Shown: positions 33,424-44,045 of the stretch, in pieces
Layout of the letters: every line of letters starts with the position of its first letter
How positions within the stretch are numbered: position 1 is the first letter of the stretch
NCBI GenBank assembly: GCA_017163975.1
Contig: JAFFSR010000351.1
Coordinates: 3,121,501 to 3,185,500, forward strand
Source: Anastatus disparis
Taxonomy: Eukaryota > Arthropoda > Insecta > Hymenoptera > Eupelmidae
Length of the DNA: 64,000 nt
Reading direction: 5' to 3'
The notes under the pieces: model-generated
The model's input: only the letters and a program-made list of their open reading frames with translations
Told to the model about the DNA's origin: nothing
The model's database searches: none
Position numbers and translations under genes: made by a program

Positions 33424-33475
33424 ATAACCTCAAACCTTCATAACCTCAAACCTTCATAACCTCAAACCTTCATTA
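33424..33475 (+). repeat. 16-bp tandem repeat
   Basis: Three consecutive copies of CATAACCTCAAACCTT. Confidence 0.9.
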
Positions 33476-33926
33476 ATTGCTGTTACTATACTTATTTTTA
33501 AATGAAAAACAATTAAAAATATATATATATTGTACCTGCATTAAGCAATATTTATGCAATAAAGGAATAAATTACTTATCTAAATTGTTATATTATTTGA
33601 TGTCTTTACAATTTTACTGGAATTTTTAAATAAAAGGTAGTCACCTTGCTTGTGCTCATAGTTATATATTTTATCATTAAACTATACATTGGTTATATAC
33701 ATAAATAATATTGCTTGGTTTAAAATAAAATATTCTTATTCTATTTTAATTGAGTTACTTCTATTATATTTAAAAATCAATGCCTAGAAATTAATTTTTA
33801 TTTATTTAAAAAATCTAAACTCTTTAAAATTTAATTTTTGGCGCCTATTCTATATCGACCAATCAGGATTCGATCTTTAGATGCTTCAACATGGCGGCTC
33901 ATCATTTTTTTAAGAAGGATATTTAA

Positions 33927-34338
33927 GGGCATGACAGAGCTCGCTACCTTCTGAAATAATTTATTAACATTTTAATTCTAAGTTCACGAGTAAACGGTGC
34001 GTTAGATCGAGTTCTTTCATTATAGTAAAAAAATTCGTAATACTAAACTTGAGTGCGGACAACTTACAGAATTCACCAAAATATCGTACATAAAAAGTTA
34101 TAAACAATTTTTCAAAATATAGTATTTTGAGGTTAGGTTTATCGAGCTTGATATCTAATTTCCATTCCAAGCTTATAAAAAAATATCAAGTTCAAATGAT
34201 TTTCTATTTTAACAAAAATTATTGTATTAACATAGCTTTAGTGCGGACAAGTCATTACAATTGTTTAAATTACGAATTTAAAAAGATATCAATAAAATAA
34301 TAGAAGTAAAAATTATGTCCAGCAGCTCCGACATCCCG
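33927..34338 (-). mobile_element. 412-bp TTAA MITE, copy inserted in a non-LTR RT
   Basis: TTAA at 33923-33926 and 34339-34342. Ends are GGGCATGACAGAGCTCGC and CAGCTCCGACATCCCG. It is the reverse complement of the 412-bp copy at 59161-59572, exactly the same length, with scattered substitutions. The insertion ends the RT fragment at 34340-34920. A 68-codon open frame is preserved in both copies (starting MEWKL), but both synonymous and amino-acid changing differences are present, so there is no clear sign of selection. Confidence 0.9.
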
Positions 34339-34339
34339 T

Positions 34340-34920
34340 TAAACGAGGTCACAAGGGTTTTTGATTTGGCTAGAGAAAGCAGGTGCGCTCTCTTCCAGTC
34401 AGAAAGAAATGTGGAACATCTAAATGAAGCATTGATTATAGTTGCCAAATACTCAACTAAAGATATAGAGGCCAGTTTCATCATAGACACTAGGATCTCG
34501 AATCAGCAGCAACAATGAGGTCCCGAATCCTCTCAGAATCAATCTTATAAAAGTTAAACGCTGGCAGCGAATCAGAATGTGGTATTCTGAGAATACTTTT
34601 GACATTATCATAGGTAATAGCAGGTCCGTTTTCAGCGGCTGATGTATAGTGATTTAGAAGAACTTCCGCGGAGAAATACTGCAGGGCGGATCGCAAAGCC
34701 TTGTTGGCCAGTTCCAATTCATAAAGAGCTGACGATTTGGATTTCTGATCACATGATTGATCAAGCAGCTTAACAATATGTTCTATATTTGTAGAGTCAA
34801 AAATCTATACTGCTGGATGTTTTCTGTCCGACCTGTTCCTGCTGCCTTCCTACATGCAAAGTTCCTCTCCTCCATAAGAAAGTCGCCTGAAACTTATGGC
34901 CTACTGCGAGGATGAATGAA
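34340..34920 (-). pseudogene. Non-LTR ORF2 fragment B2 (linker to RT fingers)
   Basis: Minus-strand frames give FLMEERNFACRKAAGTG (linker after endonuclease), VLLNHYTSAAENGPAI and FNFYKIDSERIRDLIVAA. A second frame gives LVEYLATIINASFRCSTFL and SDWKRAHLLSLAKSKTLVTS, the segment that leads into the RT motif FRPI in Jockey/CR1-like elements. The RT itself is missing because a TTAA MITE follows. This is a different copy from element B immediately upstream. Confidence 0.65.
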
Positions 34921-35199
34921 AGTAAATCTAAGAGAAGCATGGTTGTTAAAGACAACTATAAAGATCTCAGTACAAGTATTGGCCAATTTATTGAGGCAGA
35001 AGCTAAAAGTTCGGTTTCAGATATTGAGAAAACTGAGTATTAACCACTTTTTCGAGAACCATATTCGCATACCTTATTGAAAAGGCTTAGAGATCAGACA
35101 AAACTGCTTATACCTGAAAAAAATTAAGCGTTTGACTGCAAGAACGTGGTTTATTTCATAGTTTTATGTAAGAAAAATACCTCGAGGTCAAAATAAAAT
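34921..35199 (+). other. Unassigned stretch with a possible coding remnant
   Basis: On the plus strand 34930-35110 could be read as KDNYKDLSTSIGQFIEAEAK...KTEY, stop, then LLKRLRDQTKLL. It has a hydrophilic, protein-like composition but I recognise no family. It lies between the 3' end of element B and fragment B2. Confidence 0.3.
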
Positions 35200-38100
35200 C
35201 TGAGACCCAAATGAAATGCATTCTCTCTCTGCTAGCATTTACACACATTTTACTGTGTACAGCCAAAAAATAGTGTCTCCTCAAATCAGTGCGCAGTCAA
35301 CCCAACGCGGTTCTATATGGAGAGACATGATCACCCATTCTCAAACCAATTACATATCACACACATGAATTTTGTAATCTCTATATTCGTCTTCTCAACC
35401 CTTAAGAAGCATCGAGCAAAACCACTGAACAATAATCAAGATGTGGGAACAGCAGGGCGGTTGCGAGCTGTTTACGCAGAGTCTCCGTGGTGTACTGCCG
35501 GAAAAACAGCAGGGCATATAAAACTCTAATAATTTCTTTGTAATCGTATCAATGTGCGGTTCCCAACAAAGTTTAGGGTTAAGCACAACACCAAGATTTA
35601 TCACGGAGTCAGAGAAAGGTATACTAATGCCTCCCTCAAGATCAATCGTCCGTGACCTTCCAGCATAAAGAGAGTTTACAAAACGACTTTTGCCAAAGAC
35701 GATTGCCTTAGTTTTATTAGAATTCAAAGTGATAGAGACACCAGCAGCCAACTCCAACACCGCTTTGGCCACCCTCTGTAAGATTAGAATACCCTCTACC
35801 ACATTCTCGCGAGGTACCTACGTGTAAATTTGCAGGTCGTCTGCGCAGAGTAGGTGCTCAACGCAACCAGAGTCAAGAGCGTCACGTATATCATGAATGA
35901 AAAGACAAAACGACAGATGCCCTAATACCGAACCCTGTGAAACTTCTAGGTTGGTTGTTAGCCAACTTTATTTCTTATTTAAATGCGTGGAAACCATTTG
36001 TTTCCTTCCAGATACATAGGAGTTAATCCACAAAAGCGCGAACCTGGACAGTTCCATCAATTTAAGCCTAGCAAGTAACTTAGAAGGAGAGATCGGGTCG
36101 AATGCCTTACTAAAGTCAAAAAGCAAAAGTAACGTTACGAGTTTTTTGTCTAGACCCGATCTTATATCATCAGTTAATTTAAGAATAGCAGTCTGCATCG
36201 ACTTGTGCTTCCTGAAGGCAGTCTGCATGGGATCAAGTATCTTATTTGTAGTAATATATTCCCGCAATTGGTCGTGGGCGATCTTCTTAAGTACCTTCGA
36301 AAGAAAACACAAAATTGCGATTGGTCTAAAATCTTTAGACGACTTAGGTGCAGAACACTTTTTTAATGGCACAATACGCGCCTGCCTCCAAAGGCGAATT
36401 AAACAAAGAATTGAAGAAGAGTCATAAGATGTTCACCAATAAATGGTAGAGCTTTAAGTATCACGCTTTGAGGAATGCCATCCTCGCCACGAGCCTGCGA
36501 TGAGAAATGAGAAATTGCGAGAACAACATCATTAATATTAATTGATTTAAAAGCAAAACCATCTTCACTATATTCAATAAGAACACTCTCGCAAAGCTCA
36601 TTATCATCATGCGGTGAAACCGACACCCCAGCAAAGTGCGCGTTTAGCTTATCAGGAATGAATCCATTCAAGTTCCCTTGAGGTCCGGTTAAGAGTCCCA
36701 GGTCTCTCAGCTCCTTCCAGACATTACCATTTGCAAGTGCTTCGAACAGTCTATTGTGATAGTATGTAGTCTTTGCAAGTTCAGTCTGTTCGTCTACTGT
36801 TTTACGTAAATGCAGAAGCTCAGTCAGGTATTGCGTTTCGTTTGTCCGTTTATATCTTCTATAAGTAGCATCTCGTTTGCGCCGCATCTGTGAGAATTCT
36901 TTATTTAACCATGGTGGGCTATTCTTCGTATGTTTAAGTATTTTCACTGGTGCTAAGTTCTCTATAACAGAAGTTAAATTGTCACAAATGCAACCAAGCG
37001 CAGACTCTGGGTTGACAGTACCAGCTGTTAATGGTGTCCAATCATAGCCGGCTAGTTTCTCTAGTAATTCATTTTGACAAACGCTTTTATAGTTTCTACA
37101 TCTAATCGACTTGTGATCTATACTGCACGTATTATAAGCAATAGAAACATTAATTAAGTTGTGCTGACTATGAAAGTTTGCAGGTAAGTTACGTGCGTCA
37201 AGTACATTGTCATTGTCATTCACAAGAATCAGGTCAATCCATGTGTGAGAAGATGGAGTTATATATGTGGCACCATGCTGGACCAACTGAAGCGAAAGCT
37301 CCGCTGTCAGCTTACTAAGAAACCTTGCATCACTACTTTCTCGCAGGAGATCGGCATTCAGATCCCCCATTATAATTTTATGTGAAAAATCATGAGATAA
37401 ATCTCTCAAAAAATTTAATAAATCAGAATTTTTTGTAAATGAAATGGCAGAAGGACGATAGATGACAGAAATCAGCACAGGTTCAGAGTTGCCATCCTTA
37501 ATCGAACAAAAGATATATTCTGGCACTTCAGGTTTGCCACTGCTAGTACTGGTTGCGGTATTAAAAAAAGCTAGTACTTCACATTTTAAATTATTTTTAA
37601 CGTAGAGGGCAACCCCTCCTCCATGAACGTTTCTGTCCTGCCTGAATAACTTATAATCCTTAATCCGAATGACGTTATCCGAGACAGTTGGTCTCAGCCA
37701 GGTCTCAGCCACTCCAAACAGATCATAAGAGGAACAATCACATAGGAGCTCGCGCACCTATCCAATGTGAGCTCTTAGGGTGAAATCAGATGGAGCGGAA
37801 AATAGGCGACGAAACGTCACAGAACCTCAATTCCGCATCTTTGTATTCCGCCAACGGAGTAAAGACGACGTAATAGACGACATCAATTTTTATTTTGTTT
37901 AAAAAAATTATTAGTGCTTCAATAACCTCACGTAATATTTTTAATTTGCTTTCCATAGCTGTACTTTTAATTTCAATCAAACTTTTAAATTCTATTTTGG
38001 TTAACTATTTGTTTAAACAATTTCAAAAAGTCTGTGACGCTTCTATTATCCCGTCAAATTTGTTTCCCTATATTCACATGGAGCGGAATAGAAGTTCTGT

Positions 38101-38520
38101 GACGTTGATTAGCAATTTTATAATTAAAAAATAATGATGTTAATTGAAATATTTGGTTATAATAACAAACTATATTTTATTTTTATAAAAAAAGAATCTC
38201 ATTAAAATAACGATAGGTGATTATTTCCAACTTTTTTAACATTTTTGTTGTTAATTTAAAATTCGCGGATACATTTGTATGCTATTTTTAACAATTTTTC
38301 AGCTACATTCCGCGCCATGTGAATATAGGGAAAAAATTTGACGGAAAACAAGGCGACGGAATGAATGTTTTGTGACGTTCCGTCATCTATTTTCCGCTCC
38401 ATCTGATTTCACCCTTAATGAGGTCACATTCAGAAAGCCCGCTCGCAGTTCACCCTTTTTCCCCGTGCGACACCTCGAGAAGATCTGGTGCAGTCATTGG
38501 GGAGAGACATCAACGTCATT
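35200..38520 (-). pseudogene. Non-LTR retrotransposon B, ORF2 (AP endonuclease + reverse transcriptase)
   Basis: Reading down the minus strand, ORF2 begins about 38500-38415 (KGELRAGFLNVTSL), is interrupted by a 637-bp MITE, and resumes at 37757 with an endonuclease-exonuclease-phosphatase domain: LFGVAETWLRP, GGGVALYVKNN, VYRPSAIS, IIMGDLNADLL and WIDLILVNDNDN, i.e. the catalytic Glu, Asn/Asp and terminal region are recognisable. A frameshift near 36400 leads to the RT: FRPIAILCFLSKVLKKIAH, LLLFDFSKAFD (motif A), GSVLGHLSFCLFIHDI (motif B) and LLCADDLQIYT (motif C, Phe replaced by Cys in FADD), then an in-frame TAG, then GVSITLNSNKTKAIVFGKS and, further decayed, HVSPYRTALGWL near 35300. Multiple stops and shifts: inactive. 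Jockey/CR1-like. Confidence 0.9.
37778..38414. mobile_element. 637-bp PIF/Harbinger-like MITE with TTA duplication
   Basis: Ends GGGTGAAATCAGATGGAGCG and CGCTCCATCTGATTTCACCC; TTA at 37775-37777 and 38415-38417. Removing it with one TTA joins the ORF2 start frame (LNVTSL, then RAHIG, one stop, VRELLCD) without a shift, confirming the boundaries. A 3-bp TTA duplication with GGG ends fits PIF/Harbinger. The interior holds a second inverted repeat (CACATGGAGCGG / CCATGTGAATATAGGG). Open frames within it are artefacts. Confidence 0.9.
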
Positions 38521-38524
38521 TTTA

Positions 38525-39545
38525 TTATTTAATTTTTCCTTTTTAACACTCCGTGCGCGAAACACGATTTCTCATGCTTGTTTTGCGTGTGCGAAACCTA
38601 ATATTTTTTCATAATGTGCGAAACACGTACGCCATGCTGCTTTCTTTTAGATAACAAGATTCACAATTGTTTTGCGGACTTAGCCTCGATATTTATGTCA
38701 TATAAGATTATTGTGACAGGAAATGCGAAACAAAATTTTTTATTACCAAAAATAAAAAGGGCGACTTGTTTCATATGTAAAAGAGTGGTTAAATGTTATT
38801 TTTCGAAAATATTTTACTTTTATCAATTATAAAGTTAATTTAGATAGTAAATATTTACTCATAATGTTTTGCACAGGTAAAATTGATGTAAAACATTTGG
38901 TCACTTTTAAAATATAACATATATCAAATATAAGAGTAACATATATATAACATATATGTCACTTTTACTATATAACATATATCATAGAATTAAAAGAAAA
39001 TTAAATTTTTCAAGTATGAATGTTTAATTTTTTTTTAAGAATTTTCTTGAAAAAAATTCAACTTTTTTGACAGTTAATTCCAGAAACTGTTCTAATGAAC
39101 AACTAATAACTTTAGCTAGTCAACAATTAATTTTAAAAAATCTTCTAAATAATGAGCGTTTTAATTTGCTCTTTTGAATTTATTATAAATCAGAAATCTT
39201 CTCTAATAAGTAAATGTAAATAAAAGTTTTTATTCGCAAACATAAAAATATTTATTGTATTAATGATGCAGTTGTAAACATTTATGATTTATCATTTATT
39301 TTTTATTATTTACTCGTCTAATTGTCACCCTCGCTACGCTTGGGTGACAAATTAACTCGTCTCCCTCCACTCGGTAAGTAATCGCAAAAATAATCGTGTT
39401 TCGCTCACGATGTGTTGAAAAATAGTATACGTAACACGTGCGCGGTACAGGTGATCCACGCACTCGTCTTTTTTTTCGCCCTCGCTTCGCTCGGGCGTAA
39501 AATTCGACTCGTGCGTGAATCACCTGTTTCGCGCACTAGTTAATG
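38525..39545. mobile_element. Probable insertion between ORF1 and ORF2 of element B
   Basis: About 1 kb of unrelated sequence lies between the end of ORF1 and the start of ORF2. Near its edges are CCGTGCGCGAAACACGATTT (38546) and CCTGTTTCGCGCACTAG (39520), an inverted GTGCGCGAAACA. Short TGCGAAAC words recur at 38590, 38612 and 38722. Between 39300 and 39540 are GC-rich hairpins (CACCCTCGCTACGCTTGGGTG, GCCCTCGCTTCGCTCGGGCG). Exact ends and duplication not resolved. Confidence 0.45.
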
Positions 39546-40584
39546 TACTATTTTAACATTACATTCTTTACTAGTCATAACAATATCGTCATTTCCTAAG
39601 TATACACTAATTGTTTTGGAATTGTCGTTAGAAATAATATTTTCATCTAAGATTATGTTTTGAGAACTACATATTTTATCTTTTTCATTTTTTGAAGCAA
39701 ATGCAAATGCTCTCTTCCCCCTTCTCCGTCTTGCCAGAAATCTGCCATTTCTATGCTATACAAAATTAATACCCCTTTCCTTGGCATATTTCTTAAGATC
39801 TTTGAAATTTTTATGTCTCCTTTTGGAGATATTCATTAATAAATATTTGAGAGTGATTGTTAATGGCAGAAAAACTAGAAAAACGAGTAAGGTCAATATC
39901 TGCAGTTGAGAAATTAGTAATTCTTCTTTCTTGTATGAATATCACTTGCACCAGACTCTTCTCCGATAATCTTACCAGCAGCGAGAAGGGACCCCCCGGA
40001 CTAAATCCCGGACTAATCCTCCAGAGAAACATCAGCCGCTTAGCAGTCCAGTCCACTAGAGATTACCAAATAAACGTACAAGGCACCACAATTATGTTTG
40101 TTTTGGTGGAGCTGTTTTTGTTGACCTATATTGGCTTGTGTTTTTGAAGTGTTAGTGTTCGGTGTTGCACTCGTATCTATATTTGTGTGTGGACTGCTAT
40201 CATGCTCATCCACGCGCTTCAGTACACTGAGATCAGAGACGGTCTGCGCTATGCCTGCTACCCCCACCACAAGTTCTGATAAGTTCTTGTCCACTTTATT
40301 TAATTCATTTATTAGCATAGTATTAATACCATGAATTTTAGAATTTAAATTTGTATTAATCTCTTCACAGTTTTTATTTGGAGTGGACAACAACTGACCA
40401 TCACCAATACCCATTACGCGACTCTCAAGACCCGGAAGTCGACCGAGCTCACCTAGGATTGATTCAAGCTTACGAGACAAAAAGCCTTCTATCGCAGACA
40501 GAGCATCATGAACAGGAGAAAAGTCAACATTACCATTAAAATTTTTATCATTGTCTAACGAATTAATTATTTTATTATTATTAA

Positions 40585-40894
40585 CCCGGTCAAAAAAGGT
40601 TAGCTGTAAAATATAGCAAAAAAAATAGTTAAATATATAGCTGTATCGAGCTGATTTTACAGCCATATCGATGTGTTTTTTAGCTCTTTTTTATAGTTAA
40701 AAATGTACTTAATTTTATAGTTAATAATTTCGTTATCTACCCGGTCTAAAAAAGGTAGCTATAAAAAGTAGCTAAAAAAATAGCTCAATATATAGCTGTA
40801 TCGACCTGTTTTTACAGCTATATCGATGTGTTTTTTAGCTATTTTTTCTAGTTAAACATTTACCTAAATTTACATTTAATAATTTGATTATGTG
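40585..40894 (+). repeat. 155-bp subterminal tandem units of FB2, left end
   Basis: Units start with CCCGGTC at 40585, 40740 and 40895, i.e. exactly 155 bp apart, each passing through TATATAGCTGTATCGA and ACAGCTATATCGATGTG. Inverted equivalents at the right end have GGG at 44687, 44841 and 44996 (154 and 155 bp). Confidence 0.92.
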
Positions 40895-40912
40895 CCCGGT
40901 CAGAAAAAGGTA

Positions 40913-42194
40913 GCTATAAAAAATAACTAAAAAAATAGCTAAATATACAGCTGTATTCTCAGTATTTTATAGCAGTATTTTCAGCAGTATTTTCGATATT
41001 TTACAGTTGTATTTTTAGCTGTATTTTTACCTGTATTTTACAGCTATATTTTTATAGCAGTATTTTTAGCCGTATTTTCGCAAATTCACATAAAGATTAT
41101 TTTATAATTTCACGGGATAATAACTTGTTAGTTATTTTCCTGTAAAAAAAAGTTTTAAAAATGAGGTAAACCTCATAATGTTAGCTCTCCGAAGATCGAA
41201 GAACTTCTACGATTTAGCACAAAGTATCTTGATCTTATATACCTGGGTCCTCCAAATTTGTTGATGGAATCGTAAAATCTAAAGAAACGCCACCTTGCGA
41301 CGGTGCACCAACCAATGATTAAAGACAGGTAAATTCACTTTCCCGGCGCTAGGTGGCGTTTCTCTGAATTTTACGATTCCATCCACAAATTTCGAAGACA
41401 CGGGTATAGAAAAAATTTGGTGGCTTCCACGTTCATCTTTACGATCTTAACTTATTCCCCACACCTTTATTTATACTTCCAATTTTTTGTTTTACCCGTC
41501 CCATTTTACCCCGTCCCACTCCGCATTTGCCCGGGGTAATGCCCATGGAGAGGGGAAAACCCATAGGCAAACCCAGTGAAATAAAACCTGGGAAAACCCT
41601 CTCCGTAATGGGTCGGTGTATATAGCAGATTCGATATTAGGCATCCTTGTATCAGGATACCTACACCATATCTGCCACACCTCCCGCTCACACTGTCATG
41701 CGGCCAGCACGCCCAAGCGATCGTCATACAAAGCAAGTCCAGGTTGGACGTGCAGCGTTCCTTGGAGCGGTCACCCATCCAAGTACTAACCGTTGTCAAT
41801 GCTGCTTAACTTTGCAGATTGCCTGTCGCGCGCCGAAGCACTCGGCCAATGCGTCGGTGAAGACACGGGTATATAAGAGCAAGATACTTCCTGCTGAATC
41901 GTAGATGCTCTTCGATCATCGGAGAGCTGACTTTAATGAGGTTTACCTCATTTTTGAAACTTTCTTTTACAGGAAAATAACTAACAAGTTATTATCCCGT
42001 GAAATTATAAATAAATCTTTATGTACATTTCCGAAAATACGGCTAAAAATACTGCTATAAAAATATAGCTGTAAAATACAGCTAAAAATACAGCTAAAAA
42101 TACAACTGTAAAATATCGAAAATACTGCTGAAAATACTGCTATAAAATACTGAGAATACAGCTGTATATTTAGCTATTTTTTAGTTATTTTTTA
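40913..42194. repeat. Inner palindrome of FB2 around a 5S-derived core
   Basis: Arms of about 330 bp: left 40913-41250 (ATACAGCTGTATTCTCAG, ATAACTTGTTAGTTATTTTC, AAATGAGGTAAACCTCA, GCTCTCCGAAGATCGAAGAA) mirror right 41868-42194. Inside, a smaller inverted repeat (GATGGAATCGTAAAATC at 41263 and GATTCCATC at 41383) precedes the SINE-like core. It interrupts the third 155-bp unit, so it was probably acquired by FB2 after the terminal array formed. Confidence 0.85.
41416..41867 (-). mobile_element. 5S rRNA-derived SINE-like sequence
   Basis: The minus strand of 41735-41815 reads AAAGTTAAGCAGCATTGAC, then GGTTAGTACTTGGATGGGTG and ACCGCTCCAAGGAACGC. This matches the internal promoter half of animal 5S rRNA (A box TTAAGCAGC, C box GGTTAGTACTT.GATGGG.GACCGC). 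The first ~45 bases of a normal 5S gene are not recognisable, so it is not a functional 5S gene. Downstream (minus) are GGGAGGTGTGGCAGATATGG, TTTTCCCAGGTTTTATTTC and ACTGGGTTTGCCTATGGG, a unique tail. 5S-headed SINEs are known as SINE3. Several open frames here are coincidental. Confidence 0.78.
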
Positions 42195-42196
42195 TA

Positions 42197-42928
42197 CCCG
42201 GTCAAAAAAGGTTAGCTATAAAATATAGCTAAAAAAATAGTTTAATATATAGCTGTATCGAGCTGTATTTACAGCTATATCGATGTGTTTTTTTAGCTGT
42301 TTTTTATAGTTAAAAATGTACTTAATTTTATAGTTAATAATTTCGTTATCTACCGAAAATATTAATAGCTACTTTTTCAACTATATTTTATAGCTATTAT
42401 TATAGTTAAAAAAAACACTTGATTTTTTAGTGTATTTATACCCGATCAAAAAAGGTTAGCTGTAAAATATAGCTAAAAAAATAGTTAAATATATAGATAT
42501 ATCGAGCTGTTTTTACAGCTATATCGATGTGTTTTTTTAGCTGTTTTTTATAGTTACAAATGTACTTAATTTTATAGTTAATAATTTCGTTATTTACCGA
42601 AAATATTAATAGCTACTTTTTCAACTATATTTTATAGCTATTATTATAGTTAAAAAAAACACTTGATTTTTTAGTGTATTTATACCCGGTCAAAAAAGGT
42701 TAGCTGTAAAATATAGCTAAAAAAATAGTGAAATATATAGCTATATCGAGCTGTTTTTACAGCTATATCGATGTGTTTTTTAGCTGTTTTTGACACTTAA
42801 AAATTTACTTATTTTTATAGTTAATAATTTCGTTATACCGAAAATATTAATAGCTACATTTTCAACTAATATTTTATAGCTATTATTATAGTTAAATAAA
42901 TACTTAAATTTTTAGTGTATTTATTACA
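42197..42928 (+). repeat. Three 244-bp tandem units of FB2
   Basis: CCCGGTC/CCCGATC restarts at 42197, 42441 and 42685, exactly 244 bp apart. Each is the 155-bp unit extended by ~89 bp (CCGAAAATATTAATAGCTAC ... TTTTTTAGTGTATTTATA). A single inverted 244-bp unit is at 44422-44665. The unequal copy number between the two halves indicates unequal exchange or gene conversion. Confidence 0.92.
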
Positions 42929-42934
42929 ATATAT

Positions 42935-44045
42935 CAATAGCTAGATATTTAACTATACTTTATAGCTGAAAATAAATGGTTTTTTAGATATCCTTCATAG
43001 TTGAAAATATACCTACATTTTTAGTTGATAATTTGGTTATTACTCATAGATATTTAGCTGAAAAAACATGAATATCGCTATAATATAAATAAATATAGCT
43101 GTATTTTACTTATATTATTAGCTGTTTTTATAGATGTTTTTTTTGACCGAGAACAGCTGAAAATATAACTGTAATTTCAATTGTATTTTTAGCTGTTTTT
43201 TAGCTATATTTTTAACAATTTTTTTTAGCTAAATATTATTAGAGTAGCTTTCAGATATACTCGAGTTTATTTATATTGTCCTTCCCTACCTTCGCTGTAA
43301 ATTGATTAACCTATACATACACTAAATCTAAGTAATAACTCGCAGGGGTCGCTAGAAAACACGCACGCATTTTTTAGTAACGGTAAGATGGATCGGTCTT
43401 ATATACAAAGTGTACTCAACTCTCACCACTTGCGGGAGTTGGACACAAATTTCAACGCGTCAAAAACGTTTAGCTAAAAAAATTAGCTAAAAATTAAGCT
43501 TAAAATATAGCTGTTTTGACTCGTTGAAATTTGTGTCCAACTCCCGCAAGTGGTGAGAGTTGAGTACACTTTGTATATAAGACCGATCCATCTTACCGTT
43601 ACTAAAAAATGCGCGCGTGTTTTCTAGCGACCCTTGCGAGTTATTACTTAGATTTAGTGTATGTATAGGTTAATCAATTTACAGCGAAGGTAGGGAAGGA
43701 CAATATAAATAAACTCGAGTATATCTGAAAGCTACTCTAATAATATTTAGCTAAAAAAATTGTTAAAAATATAGCTAAAAAAACAGCTAAGAATACAATT
43801 GAAATTAGTTATATTTTCAGCTGTTCTCGGTCAAAAAAAACATCTATAAAAACAGCTAATAATATAAGTAAAATACAGCTATATTTATTTATATTATAGC
43901 GATATTCATGTTTTTTCAGCTAAATATCTATGAGTAATAACCAAATTATCAACTAAAAATGTAGGTATATTTTCAACTATAAAGGATATCTAAAAAACCA
44001 TTTTTTTTCAGCTATAAAGTATAGTTAAATATCTAGTATTAATAT
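42935..44045. repeat. Central palindrome of FB2
   Basis: Arms of about 525 bp (42935-43459 and 43523-44045) with a ~63-bp loop are nearly identical inverted copies, including the GC-richer core CTCTCACCACTTGCGGGAGT / ACTCCCGCAAGTGGTGAGAG. Arms have only a handful of mismatches, so this part is young or homogenised by gene conversion. Confidence 0.92.

Noticed and set aside
34315..34518. 67-codon plus-strand frame
   Set aside because: Antisense shadow of the non-LTR ORF2 fragment on the minus strand, crossing the MITE boundary.
37895..38832. Several 70-80-codon frames on both strands
   Set aside because: They lie in the Harbinger-like MITE and the adjacent insertion, span element borders, and have no domain similarity.
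40581..40584. TTAA as the full target duplication of FB2 (piggyBac)
   Set aside because: The right flank reads AAGA, and the ORF1 frame is restored only when 2 bp (AA) are counted once; a TTAA duplication would need a further 2-bp loss.
41735..41850. Functional 5S rRNA gene
   Set aside because: Only the promoter-containing 3' half matches; the 5' half is unrecognisable, so a complete 5S fold is not possible.
41492..41904. Open frames of 60-97 codons on both strands
   Set aside because: They overlap the 5S-derived segment, whose rRNA-like motifs explain the sequence; no protein similarity recognised.
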